Below the pieces are notes generated by a model. The model made no database searches, had not been told where the DNA came from, and saw nothing but the letters and a program-made list of their open reading frames with translations. Positions 53,898-60,379 of a stretch of 64,000 nt of DNA are shown one piece after another; the stretch's first letter is position 1, and the number at the start of each line of letters is the position of its first letter. This stretch comes from Azophilus sp963663395 (GTDB lineage: Bacteria > Pseudomonadota > Gammaproteobacteria > Pseudomonadales > Azotimanducaceae), in NCBI GenBank assembly GCA_963663395.1, contig OY760226.1, forward strand, positions 496,001 through 560,000, in the 5' to 3' direction. A program made the position numbers and the translations under genes.

Positions 53898-54881
53898 GTG
53901 AAGGCCGTGCAGTGCACGGAATTCGGATCGGTGGACGATCTTTCCGTTTCCGACATCGAACCTGCGCCCCTCAAGGACAGCGAGGTGCGGATTCGCGTGC
54001 GCGCCTGCGGCATCAACTTTCCCGACATGCTGATCGTCAGCGGACAGCACCAGATGAAGCCGCCGCTGCCGTTCGTGCCGGGTGGCGAGGTCGCCGGCAC
54101 CGTGTCGGCGGTCGGGCCGGGCGTTACGGACCTGAAGCCGGGCGACAGTGTGGTTGCCGTCACCTATCTGGGCGGGCTTGCCGAGTACGTCAATGCCCCG
54201 CGAGGGGCGGTGCATCCGTGGCCGTCCGGCATGCCGGTGGAGCAGGCTGCTGCTTTCAACGGCGTGTACGCTACCGCATACCATGCGCTGAAACAGCGCG
54301 CGGGACTGCAGGCCGGGGAAACCCTGCTGGTGCTGGGGGCGGCCGGAGGAGTCGGGCTGGCGGCGGTGCAACTCGGCCTGGCCATGGGCGCGCGCGTGAT
54401 TGCCGGCGCCGGCAGCGAGGCCAAGACCCGGTTCCTGCGCGCCGGCGGCGCTCATGAAGTCGTCAACTACGATGCGGACAACCTGCGCGACGAACTCAGG
54501 TCTCTTGCCGGTCGACGCGGCGTGGACGTGGTCTGCGACCCGGTCGGCGGCGGTCTGTTCGACCAGGCCGCCCGTTGCATGGCGTGGAACGGCCGCCTGC
54601 TCGTCCTCGGGTTCGCCAGCGGCCTGATTCCCGATTTCCCGGTGAACCTGGGGCTTCTGAAAGGCGCTTCGGTGGTGGGGGTGAACTATGGGCGCTTCGT
54701 CGAGGAACAACCCGATGATGCAGCCAACAACATCCGGGAACTGCTCGGCATGTACGCCGACGGGCAGATCGATCCCCACGTGTCCAGGGTTTTTCCGATG
54801 TCGGAAGCCGCAGCAGCCATGAATTGCCTGAAGAACCGCGAGGCCATCGGAAAGATCGTCGTGAGCGTTTCCGCGGACTGA
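53898..54881 (+). CDS. Quinone oxidoreductase-like zinc-independent MDR enzyme
   Basis: 327 aa. Medium-chain dehydrogenase/reductase of the NADPH:quinone reductase group. The N-terminal GroES-like domain has VRACGINFPDMLIVSGQHQ and PFVPGGEVAGTVSAVG. The Rossmann motif is LVLGAAGGVGLAAVQLGLAM (about 147-166). The catalytic and structural zinc cysteines of alcohol dehydrogenases are absent. LLVLGFASGLIPDFPVNL is also family-typical. Cofactor probably NADPH. Divergent from the ketoacyl synthase, with ~150 bp of shared upstream region. Confidence 0.9.
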   Translation: MKAVQCTEFGSVDDLSVSDIEPAPLKDSEVRIRVRACGINFPDMLIVSGQHQMKPPLPFVPGGEVAGTVSAVGPGVTDLKPGDSVVAVTYLGGLAEYVNAPRGAVHPWPSGMPVEQAAAFNGVYATAYHALKQRAGLQAGETLLVLGAAGGVGLAAVQLGLAMGARVIAGAGSEAKTRFLRAGGAHEVVNYDADNLRDELRSLAGRRGVDVVCDPVGGGLFDQAARCMAWNGRLLVLGFASGLIPDFPVNLGLLKGASVVGVNYGRFVEEQPDDAANNIRELLGMYADGQIDPHVSRVFPMSEAAAAMNCLKNREAIGKIVVSVSAD

Positions 54882-54988
54882 GCCGCCCCTCACGGCCACG
54901 GAATTGCCTGGAACAAATTCTCCAATCGTATCTTTCGGTCGCATGGAACACTTTTTCGGAATTGGCTTTCCAGGCGCCGAGCGGGCGC

Positions 54989-55080
54989 GAGGTGCGGGCC
55001 TCCTGCACGCTAAGCGAGCGCGCTGTCGGTGGATTCTTAGCGCGCTGAAGTGCTTTAAAGGTGCTGGAGGCCCGCACCTC
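54989..55080. repeat. Long inverted repeat / hairpin
   Basis: Arms 54989-55008 and 55061-55080 match as inverted repeats in 19 of 20 positions (left arm begins GAGGTGCGGGCCTCC). The loop contains AGCGCGCT twice. There is no T-run after it. It lies ~105 bp after the oxidoreductase stop and could end that transcript or be a small palindromic element. Confidence 0.65.
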
Positions 55081-55293
55081 ACACCCGCTCTCATCGTACA
55101 GCCAACCGTTGTTCCCTGCGCTTCAGCGAAACACCCCAATCAACCTGTTGATTTTACTAACTTTTTAGGAGGGTGTCGAGAGACGGTACTACTTTTCGCC
55201 GCCCTATGGATTTTAGACCGAAAGCGCCGCCTCGATCCGAAATGCGATTTTGCGCGACTCGAGAATCGTGCGATTTGACACCGCCGGCGACGG

Positions 55294-55455
55294 GCCGGGA
55301 ACGCCACCGCCGTGTCAACCTGCTGCGCAGGTCCTCCGCTGGCGCTACGGTCCTGGCGGATGACACGGCGCCAGCGGCGTCGAGGAAGTTTACCATGGCC
55401 GGAAGGACTTCCAGCCATGATCGGCCCGGCAGGGAGAAACCCGGAGCGGACGTTT
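55294..55455 (+). repeat. Structured repeat, copy 1
   Basis: Begins GCCGGGAACGCCACCG and ends CGGACG; a second copy in the same orientation lies at 58170-58337. Helices seen: GTGTCA/TGACAC closing pair (55312-55317 with 55361-55366), inner hairpin ACCTGC/GCAGGT (55318-55323 with 55327-55332), inner hairpin TCCGC/GCGGA (55335-55339 with 55356-55360), and a separate hairpin ATGGC-C-GGAAG / CTTCC-A-GCCAT (55395-55418). The paired bases differ between copies in a compensating way. An alternative is a short coding repeat on the minus strand (GRSWLEVLPAMVNFLDA). Confidence 0.75.
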
Positions 55456-55530
55456 GGGGTGGAAAGGCGTTGTCGTCGATCTGGAGCGCCTGATGGAGGA
55501 CGGCGGCCACGGTGTTGACCGCGCGCTTGG

Positions 55531-55623
55531 GCCCTCTGTCACTACCAGCGGCAGTTGCAGGATGTCTCGGGCCTGAGGCCGCGTATCGAAGTTGTACGGA
55601 CCTCGGGGGTAGTGACAGAGGGC
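55531..55623. repeat. Perfect 16-bp inverted repeat
   Basis: GCCCTCTGTCACTACC at 55531-55546 is repeated inverted at 55608-55623 without mismatch, enclosing 61 bp that contains a further short stem (CGGGCCTGAGGCC). It does not match integron attC core sites. It could be a small palindromic element or one domain of a structured RNA. Confidence 0.65.
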
Positions 55624-55992
55624 GAAAGTGACATCCAGGCCAGTAGCGGCAAGGGGTGTGATAAGCACGCGAGTAATGCGGGCGTAATGATGACTCTGGT
55701 ACAATCGGCCGCGCTCATTCGCCGCCTTACGGGGGCGTTGCCGGACAAAGAGTCTGGCGTGAGACGGCACCGGAAGGTGTCCAACGTGCCTCGCCGCAAT
55801 CGCGCGGCAGAACGGTCGACGCACCGCAAGGGCACCGAGCGCCACGTCGCGGTCGCGCGCGAACGGGGGCGACTCCTCAACGGCCATTGCGCTGCAGCGT
55901 GCGGGAAACCGCGCGGGCCTGACGTTCGGTCGGGCGTGCAGACGGCAACAGGCCGTGGCGCGAGGTCTCGTGCGTGACAGAGGAGGAATCCG

Positions 55993-56184
55993 ATGTCGTG
56001 CCTCGAACTGGAGGCAACGCAAGAGGCCGGCGTGCCGAATGGCTGGCGGGACAGGTGTCGAGAGACACGCCGCGGCCGCCGCATGCGACGGCAAGGGAAT
56101 ACGCGTCAAAGGGCTGGTACCGCAACGCATTGCGGAATCCGGACGACCTGCGAGGCAGGGAACGGTTTGCCCATCACAACTTAG
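55993..56184 (+). CDS. Possible small basic protein
   Basis: 63 aa. The only support is a strong Shine-Dalgarno AGGAGG at 55981-55986, seven bases before the ATG. The product (MSCLELEATQEAGVPNGWRD then an Arg-rich stretch) has no recognisable domain, and its composition is close to what GC-rich non-coding DNA would give. It lies inside the structured region, so the AGGAGG may be incidental. Confidence 0.3.
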   Translation: MSCLELEATQEAGVPNGWRDRCRETRRGRRMRRQGNTRQRAGTATHCGIRTTCEAGNGLPITT

Positions 56185-56328
56185 CTCATCGACGACCCGT
56201 CCCCGGCCGCTGACGCGGCCATGGGGGCGTGTTCGACGTGGTCCGTTCCGCGCCGATCCAGCCAAGCTCAAGACGATCTGAAGAGTATCTCCAGTGATGG
56301 CTGCCGCGAGTGAATTTAGCGCGGCGGT

Positions 56329-56384
56329 AAGCACGTGGCGGTAGCGTTGGTCGGGTACGCGGTGTAATGTCGAGGTGCTTTTTT
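56329..56384 (+). terminator. Candidate terminator of an upstream structured transcript
   Basis: AAGCAC (56329-56334) can pair with GTGCTT (56375-56380) around a 40-nt inner region that can fold further. The right arm runs into six T (56379-56384). If real, it would end a rightward transcript covering the 55.3-56.3 kb structured segment. The stem is short for its loop, so this is tentative. Confidence 0.35.
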
Positions 56385-56403
56385 CGTCGGTTTTACTGAC
56401 GTT

Positions 56404-56487
56404 GCCGCTCCGCAAGGAGCGGCGTTGAGCAAGGTGCCGCCCTTCGGGGTGGCGTTCCTCCCGCTGGGGATCCGATCCCTGCGGGAG
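56404..56487 (+). promoter_or_regulatory. Three-hairpin leader before two tiny membrane-protein genes
   Basis: Three consecutive stable hairpins: GCCGCTCC-GCAA-GGAGCGGC (56404-56423, perfect 8-bp stem with a GNRA tetraloop); GCCGCCC-TTCG-GGGTGGC (56436-56453, 7-bp stem with one G-U and a canonical C(UUCG)G loop); CTCCCGC/GCGGGAG (56458-56464 with 56481-56487) enclosing GGGA/TCCC. They fill the space just upstream of the first small gene (GTG 56525). Could be an RNA domain, a translation-control leader, or an end of a separate RNA. Confidence 0.65.
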
Positions 56488-56524
56488 AAGGTTCGTTGGC
56501 GGGAATCCTAATGGAGGAAAGCCG

Positions 56525-56719
56525 GTGGATACTGAAGAGCAACAGCAAGGGCTGGAGACCGAACTGATGCAGGCGGAGACCGCAAAGCTGCGGACGGAAG
56601 CCAGGCGGATGGAATTGAGCAACGTGCTTGACATGTTTAAGCTTGTTTTCACTGCGATGGCCGCCACAGCCGCGGTCGTGGTCGCCCTCGACCAGATCGG
56701 TCTGATAGGAGGTGCGTGA
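56525..56719 (+). CDS. Small membrane protein with N-terminal coiled coil
   Basis: 64 aa from a GTG at 56525 with GGAGG at 56513-56517, good spacing. Residues ~8-35 (ELMQAETAKLRTEARRMELS) form a charged amphipathic, coiled-coil-like helix. Residues ~42-60 (FTAMAATAAVVVALDQIGLI) form one membrane helix. Small proteins with this plan (QAETAKL repeats then one helix) occur in phage- and plasmid-related loci, but the family is not known to me. The stop overlaps the next ATG as TGATG. Strong hairpins lie on both sides of the pair. Confidence 0.7.
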   Translation: MDTEEQQQGLETELMQAETAKLRTEARRMELSNVLDMFKLVFTAMAATAAVVVALDQIGLIGGA

Positions 56720-56856
56720 TGTTTGAACGGTACGAACAGGTATCGGAGAACTTCCGGTTGGAGCGCACATGGTGGATGGTCGTGAAATACGGCGTCGGCC
56801 TGTCGCTCCTCGGGATCGTGCCCACCGTCATTGTTTTCTGGCTCTGGATACTCTGA
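56719..56856 (+). CDS. Tiny membrane protein
   Basis: 45 aa: MFERYEQVSENFRLERTWWM, then a hydrophobic segment VVKYGVGLSLLGIVPTVIVF ending WLWIL. AGGAGGT at 56707-56713 is a near-perfect ribosome site, and the ATG overlaps the previous stop, so the two genes are translated together. One membrane helix, N-terminus charged. No family recognised. Possible roles include a holin- or toxin-like membrane protein, or an anchor for the structured RNA encoded around it; both are guesses. Confidence 0.7.
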   Translation: MFERYEQVSENFRLERTWWMVVKYGVGLSLLGIVPTVIVFWLWIL

Positions 56857-56863
56857 CGGGGTT

Positions 56864-56891
56864 GCGGCTCCTCCCTTCGGGGAGGGGTCGC
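56864..56891 (+). terminator. UUCG-capped hairpin after the tiny membrane-protein genes
   Basis: GCGGCTCCTCCC-TTCG-GGGAGGGGTCGC: a 12-bp stem (two G-U pairs) with a UUCG loop, starting 8 bp after the second small gene's stop. No T-run follows, so it is more a stabilising 3' hairpin than a standard terminator. It repeats the tetraloop style of the leader hairpins. Confidence 0.55.
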
Positions 56892-57556
56892 CGCCCACTT
56901 CTTTCCGCGTGCAGTCAAGCGCCATCGCTGCTTCCGGCGGTGGGCAGGAACACGGCGCGGAGTCAAAAGGTGTTCTCCTCAACGAGGAGCGCTGCTCACC
57001 GGAGGCAGCGCCGGCGGGCGCACTCGTCGAGGTGTTGGAAATCGGCGGGTTCGAGGTCGAAGTCGGCCCGGATCGGAGCCGTGACGCGCTCTCACGCGCA
57101 CGAAATCGGATCTGTTCGGGGAATCACCGTCAGATTCGCCACAGAGCGGCACGTAGAACGCCCTGAAGCCGTTGTCAGGCAAATGGTGGCGTAAACATGA
57201 TGTTCGACACCAGGTTGGCGGCTACGTGCTGCTGGCGGTGACCAGGGCGGCCTCGTTGGGCATCTGGGCCGACTACGAGGGCGGCGGCCAGGTCGTGGAT
57301 TGGGCGGTGGACATACAGAATCAGACACGGCACGGCGGCAGCCGGGCGGTCTGGTGGGGGGACAAGCGGTCAGCGAATTTTGTAAGAAATTCTCGCATCC
57401 AACCGATGCTTGTCGCTCGGTCGGCGCTGAGCGGAATCGCGGGTAACTACTCCGGTCATCCTCTTCGCACCCGTTGTGTCCTTGCGGACGCCGCCGGCAC
57501 TGCTCGCGCGGTGTTCATTTGGTCAGTGAACCTCTGTGTCGCCGTTGCGGCGATCT

Positions 57557-57840
57557 CCCGTTTCTCAGCCGGGGCAAAGCTGCGATCCTGGTGCTCCATC
57601 GGGGTTCCCGTGTTGCGTCCCGGATCGTCTCCCGCATTGGTCAGCAGGGGTTGCTGCGGATCGTGGCGTCTCGTTGGGTAACCCCCGCGGTCTGCCTGAT
57701 CCGGTGCCCTTGTGGGCTCTCCCCAGTCTCAGCAGGGGGCTCGCTGTGTACCGCCGCTGGCGGTGTCGCCCGTTTCGGTCAGCTGGGGTCTTGCTGGTGC
57801 TGCCACTGGCAGGCTCCCCATTAATGGCGGGGGAACCATT
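57557..57840 (+). ncRNA. Candidate structured RNA: array of five H-type pseudoknots
   Basis: Five times the plus strand has the order S1-loop-S2-S1'-loop-S2'. Copies: CCCG/CGGG with CAGC/GCTG (57557-57582); CCC/GGG with CAGCA/TGCTG (57631-57656); CCCC/GGGG with CAGC/GCTG (57721-57746); CCC/GGG with CAGC/GCTG (57769-57796); CCCC/GGGG with AATGG/CCATT (57816-57840). In all, S2 lies 0-1 nt before S1', so the stems would stack. The fifth keeps the layout with a different S2 pair, which argues for selection on pairing. Ends of the RNA are unknown. No tRNA-like 3' end or T-arm was seen, so tmRNA is unlikely. Confidence 0.5.
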
Positions 57841-58001
57841 GAATGCCGGCGCTCCCGCCAGCCATGTACCCGAGGGGTACGCGAAAGTGCCGGGCACTGT
57901 AGGGCGGCCGACGGGGAGGGTCAACCTCGCGTTCGTGTCGCGTTGGCGATGTGCGTGGAGCCTGTGAGGGTAGCGGTGTGCGCGATCGGTTGGAGAGGCC
58001 A

Positions 58002-58052
58002 GCCTGTACGCTGGGTAAGGCGTCCGTCAGGACCCTTTCCCAGCGTACAGGC
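58002..58052. repeat. Very stable 22-bp hairpin
   Basis: GCCTGTACGCTGGG at 58002-58015 pairs perfectly with 58039-58052. Inside, after one T-T mismatch, AAGG/CCTT and GTCC/GGAC extend the stem (one bulged C) to a GTCA loop. No T-run follows. It sits between the pseudoknot array and the second structured repeat. Confidence 0.65.
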
Positions 58053-58169
58053 GTGATGCGACCTCAAAGATGCCCCACCGCGGTGATCGGCGGGTTTGCG
58101 CGACGTTGCGCTATTGCGCCTCCGTTGGCGCGGGGCGCAACCAGGGCCAGATGCTCAGGCGCAAGTGTA

Positions 58170-58337
58170 GCCGGGAACGCCACCGACGGCACCCTGTCAA
58201 GGCGCTGACGCGCCTCCTCCGCTATCGCTGCGGCCCTGCGGGTGACACGGCGCCATCGGCGTCGAGGCGGTTGATCATGGCCGGAAGGGATCTTCCGGCC
58301 ATGAATGGCCCGGCGGGGAGGAACCGAGGGCGGACGT
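58170..58337 (+). repeat. Structured repeat, copy 2
   Basis: Same orientation as copy 1 at 55294-55455 and shares GCCGGGAACGCCACCG, GACACGGCGCCA, GGCGTCGAGG and the GGCCCGGC end. Helices: TGTCA/TGACA (58195-58199 with 58243-58247), AGGCGC/GCGCCT (58200-58205 with 58210-58215), TCCGC/GCGGG (58218-58222 with 58238-58242), and a perfect 11-bp stem at 58277-58287/58292-58302. Compared with copy 1, the second helix changes three pairs on both sides. Ends just short of the 89-aa gene's stop. Confidence 0.75.
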
Positions 58338-58346
58338 CGCGGACGC

Positions 58347-58616
58347 CTATTCCCCGGTCCCGTTGGGCCACAGTGCCTGGTGCAGTGTGCAGATGGCGCC
58401 GCCGTCTGCGGCGAACCGGGGCGCACGCCGGGAATCGATGCTGAGGTGTTCCTCGATGTCCTCGAGCATCCTGGAGGTGCGGGCGTCCCGGGCTGCGGCG
58501 CGGAGTGCGACCCAGAGGTCGCGGTCTATGGTGCCGCCTGAGCGGATCCAGGCGGCTACTGCGGGGGTTGCCCATTCCGGGGCGCCCCAGTCCCGGATGG
58601 TCTGTTCCAGTTCCAT
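58347..58616 (-). CDS. Small hypothetical protein downstream of the integrase
   Basis: 89 aa from the ATG at 58616, with AGGAG a few bases upstream; the frame is open further upstream but without a better start. Sequence features: MELEQTIRDWGAPEWATPAV, SGGTIDRDLWVALRAAARDA, SRMLEDIEEHLSIDS, mostly helical and acidic. No known domain. It lies 110 bp downstream of the integrase on the same strand and directly abuts the structured repeat. It may be a cargo or regulatory gene of the integrated element. Confidence 0.6.
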   Translation of the reverse strand: MELEQTIRDWGAPEWATPAVAAWIRSGGTIDRDLWVALRAAARDARTSRMLEDIEEHLSIDSRRAPRFAADGGAICTLHQALWPNGTGE

Positions 58617-58725
58617 GGGTGTCTCCTGGCCGTTGCAATGCGAGTTGAAAACGCTCGCCCGGAGCCCGCCGGCGTTTGCAATTCGCAGTGCAACGGTCAG
58701 GCGGGCGCCGGGGCGGGTTCGGCGC

Positions 58726-59901
58726 TCAGGCGGTGGCGGCGAGGTAGTCGGCCCACTGCTGCATGAGCGTCCTGCGGCGCTCGAACAGGTCGCTGCGTCG
58801 GTAGGCGGCCTCGACGCGGTCACTGTTGACGTGGGCGAGGGCGAGCTCGCAGACCTCGCGCGGCGCCTCGGTGCACTCGGCGGCCCAGTCTCGGAAGCTG
58901 GAGCGGAAGCCGTGCGGCACGGCGTCGATGCCGACCTTGTGCAGGAGCTTCGGCAGGCTGGCCTGACTTGGAGTCCGGCCCGTGGCGCTGGGGAACACCA
59001 GGGCGGCGCTGTCGGCGAGCTGGCGCGCTTCGTCGAGCACGGCCAGGGCCCGGTCCGAGAGCGGCACCCGGTGCTCGCGGCCGGCCTTCATGCGCTCACC
59101 GGGGACCGTCCAGACGGCGGCGTCGGTGTCGATCTCCACCCAGCGGGCGCCGCGGACCTCGCCCGAGCGGGCGGCGGTCAGCACCAGGAACTCGAAGGCG
59201 AGTACAAGGCCCCGGTAGGCGCCCGACTCGCGTACCCGGCGCAGCGCCGCTCCCACCTCGGCGTAGGGCAGCGCCTTGCGGTGCTCGATGCGCACCCCGG
59301 TCTTGGGCAGTGCGGCGGAGATGGCGTCACCGGCGGGGTTGTCGACCCGGTAGCCCTGGGCGACCGACCACTTCATCACCGCACCGATGCGGTGCCTGAC
59401 GCGCCGGGCGGTCTCACGCTTCGTCGACCAGATCGGCAACAACACGGCCATCACGTCGCGGGTGGTCACCGCGTCCACGCGCATGCTGCCCAGACGTGGC
59501 AGTGCGTAGTCCCGCAGGCTGGTGCGCCAGCCCTCCTCCGAGCGGGAACCCGGCTTCCAGTTCACCGCGTGGATGGCGAGCACGACCTCTGCAGCCTTCG
59601 CAAACGTCGGCACACTGTTTGATGCGCGCCGGGGATCGCGCCCCTGAGCGATGGCGCGGGCATTCTCGAGCGCCCGCTCGCGGGCCATGGCGAGCGTGAT
59701 CACCGGGTAGGTGCCGAGCCCGAGGGTGGTCTTTCTGCCGTTGATGCGTATGCTCTGCCCCCAGGACTTGCGGCAGCCGCGGCGGGAGGAGGGCTTGACC
59801 AGCAGGGTCAATCCCAAGCCGCCACGGCCATCGCCGTAGCGGCCGGGAACGTTGACGTTCTTGACGAACGTGGCGGACAGCATGGAGGGTCGTTTGTTCA
59901 T
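58726..59901 (-). CDS. P4-type tyrosine recombinase/integrase
   Basis: 391 aa from the ATG at 59901, which has AGGAG upstream; an earlier start at 59928 is less likely. N-terminal DUF4102-like arm-binding domain (QSIRINGRKTTLGLGTYPVI), core-binding domain (about 95-190), then the catalytic domain. Catalytic residues: Arg in LTAARSGEVRGARW, HxxR in PHGFRSSFRDWAAE, His in LALAHVNSD, and the nucleophile Tyr in VEAAYRRSDLFERRR. All are present, so activity is plausible. P4-type integrases carry genomic islands into tRNA genes; no tRNA is visible beside it here. Confidence 0.93.
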   Translation of the reverse strand: MNKRPSMLSATFVKNVNVPGRYGDGRGGLGLTLLVKPSSRRGCRKSWGQSIRINGRKTTLGLGTYPVITLAMARERALENARAIAQGRDPRRASNSVPTFAKAAEVVLAIHAVNWKPGSRSEEGWRTSLRDYALPRLGSMRVDAVTTRDVMAVLLPIWSTKRETARRVRHRIGAVMKWSVAQGYRVDNPAGDAISAALPKTGVRIEHRKALPYAEVGAALRRVRESGAYRGLVLAFEFLVLTAARSGEVRGARWVEIDTDAAVWTVPGERMKAGREHRVPLSDRALAVLDEARQLADSAALVFPSATGRTPSQASLPKLLHKVGIDAVPHGFRSSFRDWAAECTEAPREVCELALAHVNSDRVEAAYRRSDLFERRRTLMQQWADYLAATA

Positions 59902-60379
59902 GAAGCGGTACTCCTGTTGAGACAACAAAGTGTGTTGACGGAGTGTGCCGCAGTGAGGCGGGAAGGACCAAAAAATATTTGTTTATCAAATGGTTAAGAG
60001 AACCTTGTGCGATTCTCCGAACCCCTGAAAAACCCCTGATTTGCTTTCTGCGCTTTAGCGCACCGCGTCAGCGCCCCGGCGGCCGGGGCGGAAACTTCCA
60101 TAGGACAACCGCCGGCACCGGGCAGCGAGTTCGCATGCGGGGCTTCCCTTTCGGCGCACGGCCTCATTGTCTTGCTGTACGCAAGGCGTTCGGACGAGCT
60201 TAACGCGCCGAAAGGGAAGCCCCGCATGCGAACTCTTTTCCGAGATTCGGCGTTGTGCGTACCAGGCCGGCGTCCCCGTGATCCGGGTCGGGATGAATGG
60301 GGTCAGAGTAGTTTGATCCGCAATCGCATCTGTGTAAGATGATTTGACGCTAGCGGAGTCAATTTTTGGAGAGTGAGAC
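59902..60379. other. Divergent region upstream of integrase and TonB receptor
   Basis: 478 bp without a supported gene. An AT-rich stretch just before the integrase (59967-60000) is a likely promoter or arm-site area. It also contains a 31-bp perfect inverted repeat (60127-60235). The last ~80 bp before the receptor GTG include GGAGAGTGAGAC as its ribosome site. Confidence 0.45.
60127..60235. repeat. Perfect 31-bp inverted repeat
   Basis: Arms 60127-60157 and 60205-60235 are exact inverted copies (left arm begins GAGTTCGCATGCGGGGC), separated by 47 bp. The right arm is followed by TTTTCC. Such long perfect arms suggest a recently formed palindromic element (MITE-like) or a strong transcription end. 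There is no target duplication obvious at the borders. Confidence 0.75.

Larger units (their letters stand above)
54882..55992. other. Structured region without a supported gene, start of the RNA-like locus
   Basis: Open frames here have arginine/glycine-rich, GC-driven compositions and no supporting ribosome sites. What is seen instead is secondary structure: a 20-bp hairpin (54989-55080), the first copy of a ~165-bp structured repeat (55294-55455), and a perfect 16-bp inverted repeat (55531-55623). The phrase TGTCGAGAGAC recurs at about 55172 and 56057. Confidence 0.5.
56892..58346. other. Structured region without a supported gene, including the pseudoknot array
   Basis: No reading frame here has a credible start and composition. 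The piece translated as LVEVLEIGGFEVEVGPDRSR (about 57020-57085) weakly resembles the end of an IS66-type accessory protein and may be a remnant. Structural features dominate: the pseudoknot array (57557-57840), a ~22-bp hairpin (58002-58052) and the second structured repeat (58170-58337). Confidence 0.5.

Noticed and set aside
55531..55623. Integron attC site
   Set aside because: The arms are perfect and lack the GTTRRRY/RYYYAAC core sites and the bulged bases of attC.
55390..56982. 530-aa minus-strand open frame through the structured locus
   Set aside because: No domain, no ribosome site, composition of non-coding GC-rich DNA, and it runs antisense to the strongly translated-looking tiny genes.
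57020..57166. IS66-type accessory protein remnant (EIGGFEVEVGPDRSR)
   Set aside because: The resemblance covers about 20 residues only, with no transposase body or inverted repeats nearby; kept as a remark, not a feature.
57557..57840. tmRNA as explanation for the pseudoknot array
   Set aside because: tmRNA has several pseudoknots, but no tRNA-like acceptor end, T-arm or tag-peptide frame could be found around it.
57474..57967. Cys/Arg-rich open frames over the pseudoknot array
   Set aside because: Several overlapping frames are open, none has a ribosome site, and none has domain-like sequence; the repeated motifs make more sense as RNA pairing.
58726..59901. Integrase as evidence for a tRNA-borne island end
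   Set aside because: No tRNA gene or att duplication could be read on either side, so island borders are not claimed.
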